In this document: positions 41,981 through 53,065 of the stretch, piece by piece
How positions within the stretch are numbered: position 1 is the first letter of the stretch
Layout: each line of letters opens with the position of its first letter
Assembly: GCA_016868105.1 (NCBI GenBank)
Contig: VGIA01000004.1
Coordinates: forward strand, 1 to 53,085
From: Betaproteobacteria bacterium
Lineage (GTDB): Bacteria > Pseudomonadota > Gammaproteobacteria > Burkholderiales > SG8-39
Length of the DNA: 53,085 nt
Direction of reading: 5' to 3'
Made by a program: the position numbers and the translations under genes
Notes under the pieces: model-generated
Seen by the model: the letters and a program-made list of their open reading frames with translations, nothing else
Database searches by the model: none
Told to the model about the DNA's origin: nothing

Positions 41981-42596
41981 GCCGGCCCGGGATGCGCTCG
42001 ATCAGTTGCGCGGTTTCGTACAGCGGCAGGCCGACGATCCCGGAGTGGCTGCCGCGGATCCCGGTGACGTAGCGCGCCGCGCGCCCCTGGATGGCATAGG
42101 CCCCGGCCTTGTCGTCGGCCTCGCCGGTGGCGAGGTACTCGCGGATCTCCGCTTCGCCCAGCTCGCAGAACCGGACCTCGGATTCCGACAGCGCGACCTC
42201 GAGCTGCGTGTCGTACTTCAGCGCCACCGCGGTGAGAACTTCGTGGCGCCTGCCCGAGAGCGCGGCCAGCATCTCGGCGGCCTGCTTGCGGTCGGCCGGC
42301 TTGCCGAGGATCCGGCCCTGCAGCGCGACCGTGGTGTCGGCGGAAAGTACCGGCGCGCGCGGCAGGTTGCGCTGCTCCAGGCGCGCCCAGCCGGCCTCGG
42401 CCTTGGCGCGCGCCACGCGCTTCACGTACACCGCCGGCGTCTCGCCGCCTAGCACGGTCTCGTCCAGGTCCGGATCGGGTTCAGGGTCGGCGCGGAACAG
42501 CAGCAGGTGGAAGCGCACGCCGATCTGCGCCAGCAGCTCGCGGCGGCGCGGGCTGCGCGATGCGAGATAAATGGAACGTTCGGCGGGCCTCGTCAT
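41958..42596 (-). CDS. maf: Maf family nucleotide pyrophosphatase
   Basis: This enzyme hydrolyses dTTP/UTP or related non-canonical nucleotides, preventing their incorporation and affecting septum formation. It has 212 residues: YLASRSPRRRELLAQIGVRF at the N-terminus (the substrate-binding SRSPRR motif), VLSADTTVALQGRILGKPADRKQAAEMLAALSGRRHEVLTAV in the middle, and YLATGEADDKAGAYAIQGRAA. The DKAGAYAIQG block is shared by the family. It is transcribed with rng, and possibly from its own TACACT box (42607-42612) ten bases before the ATG. Confidence 0.95.
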   Translation of the reverse strand: MTRPAERSIYLASRSPRRRELLAQIGVRFHLLLFRADPEPDPDLDETVLGGETPAVYVKRVARAKAEAGWARLEQRNLPRAPVLSADTTVALQGRILGKPADRKQAAEMLAALSGRRHEVLTAVALKYDTQLEVALSESEVRFCELGEAEIREYLATGEADDKAGAYAIQGRAARYVTGIRGSHSGIVGLPLYETAQLIERIPGRRERRNTR

Positions 42597-42606
42597 GTCG
42601 CGGACG

Positions 42607-42612
42607 AGTGTA
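42607..42612 (-). promoter_or_regulatory. Extended -10 box TGC-TACACT ten bases before the maf ATG
   Basis: Within the 22-base gap between rlmH and maf, TGCTACACTCG on the minus strand places an extended -10 at 42612-42607. A start near 42599 would leave a leader of about three bases. The box shares CTACACTCG with the one before the amidase gene. Confidence 0.3.
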
Positions 42613-42618
42613 GCAAAG

Positions 42619-43032
42619 CTACTCGCGGTGGTAAGGATGTCCGCTCAGCAGGGTCGCGGCGCGGTAGAGCTGCTCGCACAGCATCACTTGCGCCAGGGCA
42701 TGGGGCAGCGTCAGCGAGGACAGCTTGAGCAGCATCGCCGCGCGTTTCCTGATCTCCGGGTCCAGCCCGTCGGCGGCGCCGATGACGAAGACCGTGGGCT
42801 CGGCGAGCAGCTTCGCGAACTGCGCCGTGGCAAGGTCGCGGCCGCGCTCGTCCAGCGCCACGACGCGCGACCCCGGCGGAAGCCTTCCGGGCAGGCTTGG
42901 CGCCGCGCTCGGCCTCACCTGGATCAGTCCGACCTCATAGCCGCGCGGCATGCGCGACAGGTACTGGTCGCGCGCTGCCTGCGCCCAGCGCGGCAGCCTA
43001 TTGGCGACGGCGGCGAGGTGCAGCCTTGGCAC
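42619..43032 (-). CDS. rlmH: 23S rRNA pseudouridine-1915 N3-methyltransferase
   Basis: This SPOUT-class methyltransferase modifies pseudouridine 1915 in helix 69 of 23S rRNA. It has 137 residues, shorter than the usual 155, because the segment before GSRVVALDERGR is compressed. Core motifs are intact: VVALDERGRDLATAQFA, VFVIGAADGLDPEI and the trefoil-knot C-terminus LPHALAQVMLCEQLYRAATLLSGHPYHRE. The start is GTG at 43030-43032, inside the end of rsfS (35-base overlap). It is the usual partner of rsfS. Confidence 0.93.
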   Translation of the reverse strand: MPRLHLAAVANRLPRWAQAARDQYLSRMPRGYEVGLIQVRPSAAPSLPGRLPPGSRVVALDERGRDLATAQFAKLLAEPTVFVIGAADGLDPEIRKRAAMLLKLSSLTLPHALAQVMLCEQLYRAATLLSGHPYHRE

Positions 43033-43435
43033 GGCGGGGCGGGGCCTTGGTTTTCGCCCTTGCCTTCGGTTTCTTCTTTTCCGCGGCGGATTGGGCGGGC
43101 TTGAGCTTCACTTCCTTGCCGCCCCAGAGTTCCTCGAGGTTGTAGTGGCTGCGCACCGCCGGATGCATGACGTGGGCCACGATGTCGCCCAGGTCCACCA
43201 GCGCCCACTCGCCGTTGCGCCGGCCTTCGACGCCCCGGATGGCGGCGCCCATCGCCTTGAGCTTCTCCTGCACGCTGTTGGCGAGCGCGTTCACCTGCCG
43301 GCTGGAGTCGCCGCTGGCGATGACGACGCGCTCGAACTCCGCGGTCTGGTGCGCGACGTTGAACACGACGATGTCGCGGCCCTTGACGTCCTCGAGCGCC
43401 TCGACCACGGCGCGCTGCTTCTTGCGTATGTCCAT
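42998..43435 (-). CDS. rsfS: Ribosome silencing factor RsfS
   Basis: This protein binds ribosomal protein L14 and blocks subunit joining in starvation. It has 145 residues, longer than the typical ~110-120. The core is DIVVFNVAHQTAEFERVVIASGDSSRQVNALANSVQEKLK, then GEWALVDLGDIVAHVMHPAVRSHYNLEELWGG, the full family signature. The last ~30 residues form a Lys/Arg/Ala-rich tail (AEKKKPKARAKTKAPPRRAKAAPRRRRQ), likely unstructured and RNA-binding. ATG at 43433-43435 with GAAGGA upstream. It follows nadD by 13 bases. Confidence 0.95.
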   Translation of the reverse strand: MDIRKKQRAVVEALEDVKGRDIVVFNVAHQTAEFERVVIASGDSSRQVNALANSVQEKLKAMGAAIRGVEGRRNGEWALVDLGDIVAHVMHPAVRSHYNLEELWGGKEVKLKPAQSAAEKKKPKARAKTKAPPRRAKAAPRRRRQ

Positions 43436-43448
43436 CAATGCTTGTCCT

Positions 43449-44042
43449 TCAGTAATAGAGCCTGTGCCGTTGGATGTACTCCAGCACCGGCGCCGGCACC
43501 ATGCCGGCGAGGCTTTCGCCGCGCGCAATGCGAGCGCGTATGCTGCTTGCGGAGACCGGCATCGGGTCCAGGGCGAGGTGGATGACCCCGCCCTCTGGCA
43601 CCTCTTGCGGGCCTGCGCCCTCGCCCGGGCGCGCGAAGACGGCGAGGCGGGCGAGGCCGAACAGTTCCTTCCAGCGGTGCCATCCCGCCAGCCTTGCATA
43701 CTGATCGCCGCCCACCAGCATGACCAGCGGCACGCCGGGGCCAAGCTCGGCGCGCAGCGCCGCGAGCGTGTCGTAGGAATAGCCGGAGTGCCCCGGCGCC
43801 AGCTCGCGCGGGTCGATGCCGTAGCGCGCCTCGTCCGCGACCGCGAGCCGCAGCATGGCGAGGCGGTGCTCGGCGGAGGCCAGCGGGGGGCGCCGGTAGC
43901 CGGGCGCGCCGGTGGGCAGCCACAGCACGCGCCGCGCGCCGAGCGCCGCCAGCGCGCGCGCCGCGATCGCGAGATGGGCGTTGTGAACCGGGTCGAAGGT
44001 GCCGCCGAAAACGGCGACCGGGCCGATCGAGGATGACGACAC
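43449..44042 (-). CDS. nadD: Nicotinate-nucleotide adenylyltransferase
   Basis: This enzyme adenylates nicotinate mononucleotide in NAD synthesis. It has 197 residues: the nucleotidyltransferase motif AVFGGTFDPVHNAHLAIAARAL near the N-terminus (HNAH as the HxGH box), MLVGGDQYARLAGWHRWKELF, and SASSIRARIARGESLAGMVPAPVLEYIQRHRLY at the end. The start is a GTG at 44040-44042, sharing its G with the proA TAG stop; no ATG is available. The order proA-nadD-rsfS-rlmH is common in proteobacteria. Confidence 0.96.
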   Translation of the reverse strand: MSSSSIGPVAVFGGTFDPVHNAHLAIAARALAALGARRVLWLPTGAPGYRRPPLASAEHRLAMLRLAVADEARYGIDPRELAPGHSGYSYDTLAALRAELGPGVPLVMLVGGDQYARLAGWHRWKELFGLARLAVFARPGEGAGPQEVPEGGVIHLALDPMPVSASSIRARIARGESLAGMVPAPVLEYIQRHRLYY

Positions 44043-45325
44043 TACCGACGCACTTCTCCGTGCCCCAGCACCACGTACTTCTGCGTGGTGAGGCCCTCGA
44101 GCCCCACCGGCCCGCGCGCGTGCAGCTTGTCGGTCGAGATGCCGATTTCCGCGCCCAGGCCGTATTCGAAGCCGTCCGCGAACCGGGTCGAGGCGTTCAC
44201 CATCACCGAGCTGGAGTCCACCTCGCGCAGGAAGCGCTCGGCGCGCGAGCGGTCCGAGGTGACGATGGCGTCGGTGTGCTGCGAGCCGTAGCGGGCGATG
44301 TGCGCCATGGCTTCGTCCAGCCCCTTGACGACGCGGATCGACACCACTGGCGCCAGCCACTCGGTGTAGTAGTCGTCCTCGGTCGCCGCCTTGGCGCCCG
44401 GCAGCAGCCGGCGCGAGGCCTCGTCGGCGCGCATCTCGACGCCCTTGTTCGCAAAGATGGCGCCGATCTCCGGCAGCACCTTCGGCGCCATGGCCTCGGC
44501 GACCAGCAGCGTCTCCATGGTGTTGCAGGTTCCGTAGCGCTGCGTCTTGGCGTTGTCGGCGATGCGCACCGCCATCTCCGGGTCGGCGGCCTCGTCGATA
44601 TAGACGTGGCAAACGCCCTCCAGGTGCTTGATCATCGGGATACGCGACTCGCGCGCGAGGCGCTCGATCAGCTCCTTGCCGCCGCGCGGCACGATGATGT
44701 CCACGTACGCGTTCATCGTGATCAGCGCGCCCACCGCGGCGCGCTCGGCGGTGGCGACCACCTGCACCGCGGCCTCGGGCAGGCCCGCGGTCCTGAGCCC
44801 GGCGCGCACGCAGGCGGCGATGGCCTGGTTGGAATGCAGCGCTTCCGAGCCGCCGCGCAGGATGCAGGCGTTGCCCGCCTTCAGGCACAGTCCGGCCGCG
44901 TCCGCGGTCACGTTCGGGCGCGACTCGTAGATGATGCCGATGACGCCGATCGGCACCCGCATGCGGCCGACCTCGATGCCGGTGGGGCGGCGGCGCAGCC
45001 CGGTGATCCTGCCCACCGGGTCATCGAGCGCGGCGACCTGCTCGAGCCCTTCGGCCATCTGCTCGATGGCAGGGGTATCGAGGGTCAGCCGGTCCACCAA
45101 TGCTGCATCCTGGCCATTCTTCCTCGCCTGCTCGAGGTCGGCGCGATTCGCTTCCTGCAGCTCCGCCGCGCGGGCGCGGATCTCGGCGGCCATGGCGCGC
45201 AGCGCGCGGTCCTTGGTCGCGGTGTCGGCCCGCGCCAGGGCGCGCGCGGCCTCCCGGGCCGCGCGGCCCAGCTCGCGCATGTAGCCGGCGATGTCGCCGG
45301 TGACGCTCCTATCGCCCTGATCCAT
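44042..45325 (-). CDS. proA: Glutamate-5-semialdehyde dehydrogenase (gamma-glutamyl phosphate reductase)
   Basis: This enzyme reduces gamma-glutamyl phosphate in proline synthesis, the step before ProC, whose gene is at the window's left end. It has 427 residues: [60 protein letters not shown], the catalytic-Cys region [16 protein letters not shown], and [44 protein letters not shown]. It overlaps holA by 17 bases, so it is translationally linked. ProB is not in the window. Confidence 0.97.
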   Translation of the reverse strand: MDQGDRSVTGDIAGYMRELGRAAREAARALARADTATKDRALRAMAAEIRARAAELQEANRADLEQARKNGQDAALVDRLTLDTPAIEQMAEGLEQVAALDDPVGRITGLRRRPTGIEVGRMRVPIGVIGIIYESRPNVTADAAGLCLKAGNACILRGGSEALHSNQAIAACVRAGLRTAGLPEAAVQVVATAERAAVGALITMNAYVDIIVPRGGKELIERLARESRIPMIKHLEGVCHVYIDEAADPEMAVRIADNAKTQRYGTCNTMETLLVAEAMAPKVLPEIGAIFANKGVEMRADEASRRLLPGAKAATEDDYYTEWLAPVVSIRVVKGLDEAMAHIARYGSQHTDAIVTSDRSRAERFLREVDSSSVMVNASTRFADGFEYGLGAEIGISTDKLHARGPVGLEGLTTQKYVVLGHGEVRR

Positions 45326-46325
45326 GGGCGAATTCTAAACCCAGGCGCAGCAGCTCATCCCAGGGCGCCACGCTGCCCACGCCCTTGCTGGCGCGCTCGA
45401 TGCGGGACATCCGCACCACCGCCTCGCGCAGGCGCGCCGCGGAATGCCGGCGCAGCGCCTTCTCGCAGCGCGGTTGCGCGGCGCGGAAGATCCGGTTCTC
45501 CGTGAACAGCTGGTCCTGGCGGCGCCCCCGGGCGAGGCCGGTCTTCACGCGCGCCAGCGCCGCCAGTTCCTCGCCCAGCCGCCAGGCGATGCCGGCGATG
45601 CTCTCGCCCTCGCCGCGCAGCCCGGCGAGGGCGCGGGCGAACTGCGGGAAATCGCCGCCGTGCAGAGCTTCCGCAAGCGCCTCGAAATCGTAGCGCGCGA
45701 CGTTGGACACCGCGGCGCGCAATTGCTCCAGCCCGATCTCGCCCGCGGGCGCCAGCAGCGCGAGCTTGGCGATCTCCTGCCGCGCGGCGAGCAGGTTGCC
45801 CTCGACGTGCTCGGCGAGGAAGGCGAGCGCCTCGGCCGAGGCCTTCTGGCGCTGGCGCGCCAGGCGCCCCGCGATCCACTGCGGCAGCGCGGCGCGCGCC
45901 AGGGGCTGCGCCTCGAGGACGATGCCGCCGGATTCGAACGCGGTGAACCAGCCCGCCTTCCACCAGTTGCTGCCTTCGGGCCTGGGCATGCTCATCAGCA
46001 GCAGCAGGTCGGGGCCGGGCCGGGACAGGCAGGCCTCGATGGCCTGTGCCGCGGCGGCCGGCACGCGGCCCGCGGCGAGGCGCAGCTCCAGCAGCTTGCG
46101 CTCGCCGAACAGCGACTGGCTGGCCCCGGCGTGCACCAGGGCGCTCCAGTCGAAGCCCGCCTCGGCGAACATCACTTCGCGTTCGGTGAAGCCCTTGCTG
46201 CGCGCTGCGGCGCGGATGGCATCGGCGGCCTCCAGGGCGAGCAGCGGCTCGTCGCCGTGGATCAGGTAGGCGGGGGCAAGGGATTTCTGAAGCTGGGCGT
46301 CGAGCTCCCCGGCGCGCAGGCGCAT
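45309..46325 (-). CDS. holA: DNA polymerase III subunit delta
   Basis: This clamp-loader subunit opens the beta clamp. It has 338 residues: [46 protein letters not shown] at the N-terminus (a degenerate nucleotide-binding region), the block [13 protein letters not shown], and [42 protein letters not shown] in the middle. The C-terminal collar domain has the [20 protein letters not shown] segment. It sits between lptE and proA, with lptE-holA in the order usual for proteobacteria. Start ATG three bases after lptE ends. Confidence 0.93.
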   Translation of the reverse strand: MRLRAGELDAQLQKSLAPAYLIHGDEPLLALEAADAIRAAARSKGFTEREVMFAEAGFDWSALVHAGASQSLFGERKLLELRLAAGRVPAAAAQAIEACLSRPGPDLLLLMSMPRPEGSNWWKAGWFTAFESGGIVLEAQPLARAALPQWIAGRLARQRQKASAEALAFLAEHVEGNLLAARQEIAKLALLAPAGEIGLEQLRAAVSNVARYDFEALAEALHGGDFPQFARALAGLRGEGESIAGIAWRLGEELAALARVKTGLARGRRQDQLFTENRIFRAAQPRCEKALRRHSAARLREAVVRMSRIERASKGVGSVAPWDELLRLGLEFAHGSGR

Positions 46326-46328
46326 CGA

Positions 46329-46813
46329 CTACTGGGTCCTGGGCCGCTGCGCGGCGGCCATGCGCCGCATGATCTGCTGCATCATGTCGAACTGCATTTC
46401 GCGGTACAGCAGCTGGTCCTCGGTTTCCTTGGCGAGGATGTCGGCGTCGGCGTAGGTCACCTCACGGGTCAGCTCGATGAGGTTGACCGGCAGGAACTCG
46501 CCGCCCTTGCCGTCGTGCAGGCGGAAACCGACCCGGTAGCGCAGCTGGTATTCGCGCACCCGCCCGGTGCCGGTGAGCGACAGGATGTGCTTTTCCCGCG
46601 TCTCCTGCGTGAAATCCAGCACCGCCTGTGCCGCCCGGATGTCGTCCACCACCCGGGTGCGGGTGCCCGACTGGATGTTGCGCTTCAGATCCAGCGCCAC
46701 GCCCTGATTCGCCGAGGGCACGAAGACGGACTCGAACGGCAACTCGGCGGTGCCGCGCAGCTGGAAGCCGCAGCCCCATAGCGCGAGGGCGAGAACGACG
46801 GCGAGCGCGCGCA

Positions 46814-46814
<1 letters not shown>
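46329..46814 (-). CDS. lptE: LPS-assembly lipoprotein LptE
   Basis: This outer-membrane lipoprotein plugs the LptD barrel for lipopolysaccharide export. It has 161 residues, with a lipoprotein signal ending LALALWGCGFQLRGTAELPF, where Cys15 is the lipidated residue. The GFxLRG block just after the Cys is the family's hallmark. The rest has the KHILSLTGTGRVREYQLRYRVGFRLHDG and YADADILAKETEDQLLYREMQFDMMQQIMRRM motifs. Its ATG shares one base with the leuS stop (TGATG). leuS-lptE-holA is a conserved proteobacterial order. Confidence 0.95.
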
Positions 46815-49384
<2,570 letters not shown>

Positions 49385-49414
49385 TCGGGCGAACCGATCC
49401 TTGGCGAACGTGAG

Positions 49415-49420
49415 ATTATA
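49415..49420 (-). promoter_or_regulatory. Consensus -10 box of leuS
   Basis: TATAAT on the minus strand (49420-49415) lies 30 bases before the leuS ATG, in the 71-base gap between the divergent leuS and the Bug-family gene. No good -35 is seen at 17 bp (CTCGCT). The perfect hexamer in a very GC-rich region makes it the likely leuS promoter. Confidence 0.5.
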
Positions 49421-49455
49421 CGGGCGGCACCAGACCAAGCGAGGAGGGTTGCCCG

Positions 49456-50406
49456 ATGCGCAAGCTGACTGTTGCGTTCATGATCCTGGCCTGCTCCTCT
49501 GCCTTGGCGCAGAGCTGGCCGGCGAAGCCGATCCGGATGGTGATCCCGTTTCCGCCGGGCGGCGCAACCGACGTCGCCGGCCGGGCGGTGGCCGACCGGA
49601 TTTCACCCGCGCTCGGCCAGACCGTACTGGTGGAGAACCGCGCCGGCGGCAACGGAAACATCGGCGTCGAAGCGGTGGTGCGCAGCGCAGCGGACGGATA
49701 CACGATCCTCGTCGTTCCGGACCAGATCGCGAGCAATCCCCATGTCTACAAGCTTTCGTTCGACGCGCAGAAGGAGCTGATGCCGGTGATCCAGCTCTCG
49801 CGCCAGCCTGTCGTGCTCGGGGTGCACCCGTCCCTGGGCGTCAACAGCGTTGCCGAGTTCATCGCAAAGGCAAAGCAGAAGCCCGGCGCCATCGCCTACG
49901 CGACCTCCGGCGCGGGCTCGCAGCAGCACATCGCCGCGGAGTGGTTCTCGTCCCTGGCGGGGATCAGCCTGACGCACATACCATACAAGGGCGGCGGCCA
50001 GGCGATCACGGACTTCATCGGCGGGCAAGTGCAGGCGGCCTCTCTGGGCTCCACGCCGGTGATCCCGCATCACAAGGCGGGGAAGGTGAAGATCATCGCC
50101 CAGACCACGCGGAACCGGGCGCCGACGCTCCCCGATGTGCCGACCTACCTCGAGTCCGGCTTCAAGGATCTGGTTCTGGACCAGTGGCTGGGCGTCTTCG
50201 TGCCGACGGGGACGCCGCGGGAGATCGTCGACCGCCTGCATGCCGAGATTGCCAAGGCCCTGACCGATCCCTCGGTGACGGCGCGCTTCGAGCGTGCGGC
50301 GATGGAGCCGGTGGGCGGTACCACGGAACAGTTTGCGCAGCTGGTGCGCGAGAATCACACGATGTACGCGCGCCTGGTGAAGGACCTGAAGATCAGGGCA
50401 GAGTAG
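49456..50406 (+). CDS. Bug-family (tripartite tricarboxylate) substrate-binding protein
   Basis: This periplasmic binding protein of the TctC/Bug family has 316 residues, with a Sec signal peptide [19 protein letters not shown]. Family blocks are [91 protein letters not shown] and [30 protein letters not shown]. The ATG has GGAGGG upstream. No TctA or TctB permease genes are nearby, so this is one of the orphan Bug proteins that are common in betaproteobacteria. It would bind an unknown carboxylate or aromatic ligand. Confidence 0.95.
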   Translation: MRKLTVAFMILACSSALAQSWPAKPIRMVIPFPPGGATDVAGRAVADRISPALGQTVLVENRAGGNGNIGVEAVVRSAADGYTILVVPDQIASNPHVYKLSFDAQKELMPVIQLSRQPVVLGVHPSLGVNSVAEFIAKAKQKPGAIAYATSGAGSQQHIAAEWFSSLAGISLTHIPYKGGGQAITDFIGGQVQAASLGSTPVIPHHKAGKVKIIAQTTRNRAPTLPDVPTYLESGFKDLVLDQWLGVFVPTGTPREIVDRLHAEIAKALTDPSVTARFERAAMEPVGGTTEQFAQLVRENHTMYARLVKDLKIRAE

Positions 50407-50443
50407 CGGGGAGAATGGCGAGGGCTCTGCCGGCGCGCGAAGA

Positions 50444-50449
50444 TATAAT
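50444..50449 (+). promoter_or_regulatory. Consensus -10 box eight bases before the uvrD TTG start
   Basis: TATAAT at 50444-50449 is followed by only eight bases before the TTG at 50458. A start point six to seven bases on would leave a leader of one to two bases. No TTGACA-like -35 is found at the right distance. Confidence 0.5.
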
Positions 50450-50457
50450 CGCGCACC

Positions 50458-52638
50458 TTGTCGCTGCGCCTCGAACACCTCAACGCGGAACAGCTCGCCG
50501 CCGTCACCGCCGGGGACGAGCACATGCTCGTGCTCGCCGGCGCCGGCAGCGGCAAGACGCGCGTGCTCACCACGCGCATCGCCTGGCTGCTCAAGTCGGG
50601 CAAGGTCTCCCCAGGCGGCCTGCTCGCGGTCACCTTCACCAACAAGGCGGCGCGCGAGATGTTCACGCGCCTGGCCGCGATGCTGCCGGTGAACCCGCGC
50701 GGGATGTGGGTCGGCACCTTCCACGGCCTCGCCAACCGCATGCTGCGGGCGCACCACCGGGAGGCTGGCCTGCCGCGCGAGTTCCAGATCCTGGACACGC
50801 AGGACCAGCTGGCCGCGGTGAAGCGGCTGGCACGCTCGATGAGCGTGGACGAGGACCGCTTGCCGCCGCGGGCGCTGCAGTACTTCATCAACGCGCGCAA
50901 GGAGGAGGGCTTGCGCGCGGCCGACATCCAGGCCCCGGACGAGGCGACGCGCAGGCAGGTGGAGTTGTACGCCGCCTACGACGAGCAGTGCCGGCGCGAG
51001 GGGGTGTCGGATTTTGCCGAGCTGTTGTTGCGCAGCTACGAATTGCTGATGCGCAACGAGCCGCTGCGGGAGCATTACGGGGCGCGCTTCCGCCACATCC
51101 TGGTGGACGAGTTCCAGGACACCAACCGCCTGCAGTACCGCTGGCTGAAGCTGCTCGCGGGCGAGGCGAGCCGCATCTTCGCGGTGGGCGACGACGACCA
51201 GAGCATCTATTCGTTCCGCGGCGCCAACGTCGGCAACATGGCCGACTTCGAGCGCGAGTTCCGCGTCGCGAAGGTGGCGCGCCTTGAGCAGAATTACCGT
51301 TCGCAGGGCAACATCCTCGATGCCGCCAACGCGCTCATCGCGCACAACCGCAACCGCCTGGGCAAGAACCTGTGGACCGCGGACGGCGCCGGCGAGCCGC
51401 TGCGGGTGTTCGAGGGCGAAAGCGATTCCGAGGAAGCCCGCTTCATCGCCGAGGAGGTGAAGGCGCTGCAGCGTGAAGGGCTCAAGCTCGCCTGCATCGC
51501 GGTGCTGTACCGCTCCAATGCCCAGTCGCGCGTGATCGAGCATGCCCTGTTCGGCGCCGGGATCGCCTACCGCGTCTACGGCGGCCTGCGTTTCTTCGAA
51601 CGCGCCGAGGTGAAGCATGCGCTCGCCTACCTGCGCCTGGTAGCCACGCCGGAAGACGACAATGCGCTGCTGCGGGTGCTCAATTTCCCGCCGCGCGGCA
51701 TCGGCGCGCGCTCGCTGGAGGGGCTGCAGGACGCGGCGAAGGCGCGCGGCTCCAGCCTGTGGGCGGCGCTGGACGGACTCACCGGCCGCGCCGCCGCCCC
51801 GGTGGCCGCGTTCCGCGGCCTGATCCGCAGCCTGCAGGAGCAGACCGCGACCCTGCCGCTGCCGGAGAAGGTGGAGCATGTGCTCTCGCGCAGCGGCCTC
51901 ATCGAGCACTACAAGAACGAGCGCGAGGGCACCGACCGCATCGAGAACCTGGGCGAGCTGGTGAACGCGGCGGCGGTTTTTTCGCAGGAGGACCGCAGCA
52001 CCGGCCTTGCCAGCGGCGAGGGCGACGAGGACGGCGTGGTGATGGACCCGCTCACCGCATTCCTGGCCCATGCCGCGCTGGAGGCGGGCGAGCACCAGGC
52101 GGGCGAGGGCCAGGACGCGCTGCAGATGATGACGGTGCACTCGGCCAAGGGGCTGGAATTCGAGGCGGTGTTCATCTGCGGCCTGGAGAAGGGCCTGTTC
52201 CCGCACGAGCAGGCGCTGCTGCAGAAGGACGGCCTGGAGGAGGAGCGGCGCCTCGCCTACGTCGCCATCACGCGCGCGCGCCAGCGCCTGTACCTGTGCC
52301 ATGCGCAGACGCGCCTGCTGCACGGGCAGAGGCGCTACAACCTGCCGTCGCGCTTCCTGCAGGAGATTCCCGAGGGCCTGATGAAGTGGCTGACGCCGCG
52401 CTACGCGCCCCCGGCGCCGATGGCCTTCGGTGCGGCGCCGAAGAAGGCGCCCGGCTTCGCCAAGGCGAGGGAAGCGGGCGGTTTTCGCATCGGCCAGAAC
52501 GTGATCCACGCCAAGTTCGGGCCCGGCGTGATCCTGGATGCCGAGGGCATGGGCGGCGAGGCGCGGGTGCAGGTGAATTTCGGCCGCGGCGGCATCAAGT
52601 GGCTCGCCGTGGCGGTGGCGAAGCTGCAGGCGGCCTGA
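50458..52638 (+). CDS. uvrD: UvrD/PcrA-type DNA helicase
   Basis: This superfamily 1A 3'-5' helicase acts in nucleotide-excision and mismatch repair. It has 726 residues. Motifs in order are Q motif LNAEQLAAV (Gln12), Walker A GAGSGKT (28-34), Ia VTFTNKAA, II VDEFQDTN, III GDDDQSIYSFRGA, IV QNYRSQGNIL, V TVHSAKGLEFEAVFICGLEKGLFP, VI RRLAYVAITRARQRLYL. The C-terminus ends in a Tudor-like fold (VIHAKFGPGVILDAEG...VNFGRGGIKWL), as in UvrD. A TTG start is forced: no ATG precedes the Q motif, and the next ATG (50524) would remove it. Confidence 0.95.
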   Translation: MSLRLEHLNAEQLAAVTAGDEHMLVLAGAGSGKTRVLTTRIAWLLKSGKVSPGGLLAVTFTNKAAREMFTRLAAMLPVNPRGMWVGTFHGLANRMLRAHHREAGLPREFQILDTQDQLAAVKRLARSMSVDEDRLPPRALQYFINARKEEGLRAADIQAPDEATRRQVELYAAYDEQCRREGVSDFAELLLRSYELLMRNEPLREHYGARFRHILVDEFQDTNRLQYRWLKLLAGEASRIFAVGDDDQSIYSFRGANVGNMADFEREFRVAKVARLEQNYRSQGNILDAANALIAHNRNRLGKNLWTADGAGEPLRVFEGESDSEEARFIAEEVKALQREGLKLACIAVLYRSNAQSRVIEHALFGAGIAYRVYGGLRFFERAEVKHALAYLRLVATPEDDNALLRVLNFPPRGIGARSLEGLQDAAKARGSSLWAALDGLTGRAAAPVAAFRGLIRSLQEQTATLPLPEKVEHVLSRSGLIEHYKNEREGTDRIENLGELVNAAAVFSQEDRSTGLASGEGDEDGVVMDPLTAFLAHAALEAGEHQAGEGQDALQMMTVHSAKGLEFEAVFICGLEKGLFPHEQALLQKDGLEEERRLAYVAITRARQRLYLCHAQTRLLHGQRRYNLPSRFLQEIPEGLMKWLTPRYAPPAPMAFGAAPKKAPGFAKAREAGGFRIGQNVIHAKFGPGVILDAEGMGGEARVQVNFGRGGIKWLAVAVAKLQAA

Positions 52639-52639
52639 T

Positions 52640-53065
52640 TCAGAGCGTGGCGACCACGAGGTAGCGCGCAAGGCGCCCCGCGGCCATGAACAGGAGCGCC
52701 GGGAGCCACGCGATCCGCAGCCAGCCCGCCGCGACGCACAGCGCATCGCCGACCACGGGCAGCCAGGCGAGCAGCGTTGCCGGCGCGCCGTGGCGCCGCA
52801 GCCAGCCGAGCGCCCGCGGCTGCAGCTTCTGCTCGGCCTTCGCCGGCAGGAAGCGCCCGATGGCGTAGCTCGTCATGCCGCCCGCGGTGTTGCCGAGCGT
52901 CGCCAGCGCAAGCGCCGCGACCGATTGCTCCGGATGCAGGCGCAGGTACGCGAACAGCACCGCCTCCGAGGAGAACGGCACCACCGTGGCGGCGAGGAAC
53001 GCCGACAGGAACACGCCGGCGAGCCCGCCCTCGGGGGTCAGCAGCGTCGAGGCAAGCGTATTCAA
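52640..53065 (-). CDS. YqaA-like small membrane protein (DedA/VTT family), start near the window edge
   Basis: This 141-residue membrane protein matches the YqaA branch of the DedA/VTT (SNARE-associated) family: SAFLAATVVPFSSEAVLFAYLRLHPEQSVAALALATLGNTAGGMTSYAIGRFLP, then LRRHGAPATLLAWLPVVGDALCVAAGWLRI. The motif [F/Y]xxR and the re-entrant Pro-Val-Val-Gly-Asp loop are typical. The apparent start is TTG at 53063-53065; the frame stays open to the window end, so an upstream start outside the window is possible. It converges on uvrD with a one-base gap. DedA relatives move lipid carriers across the membrane, but YqaA's role is not established. Confidence 0.88.
   Translation of the reverse strand: MNTLASTLLTPEGGLAGVFLSAFLAATVVPFSSEAVLFAYLRLHPEQSVAALALATLGNTAGGMTSYAIGRFLPAKAEQKLQPRALGWLRRHGAPATLLAWLPVVGDALCVAAGWLRIAWLPALLFMAAGRLARYLVVATL

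Noticed and set aside
49603-52746. A 1047-codon open frame antisense to uvrD and the Bug-family gene
   Set aside because: High-GC antisense shadow. The plus-strand frames carry complete helicase and binding-protein motifs; this one has none.
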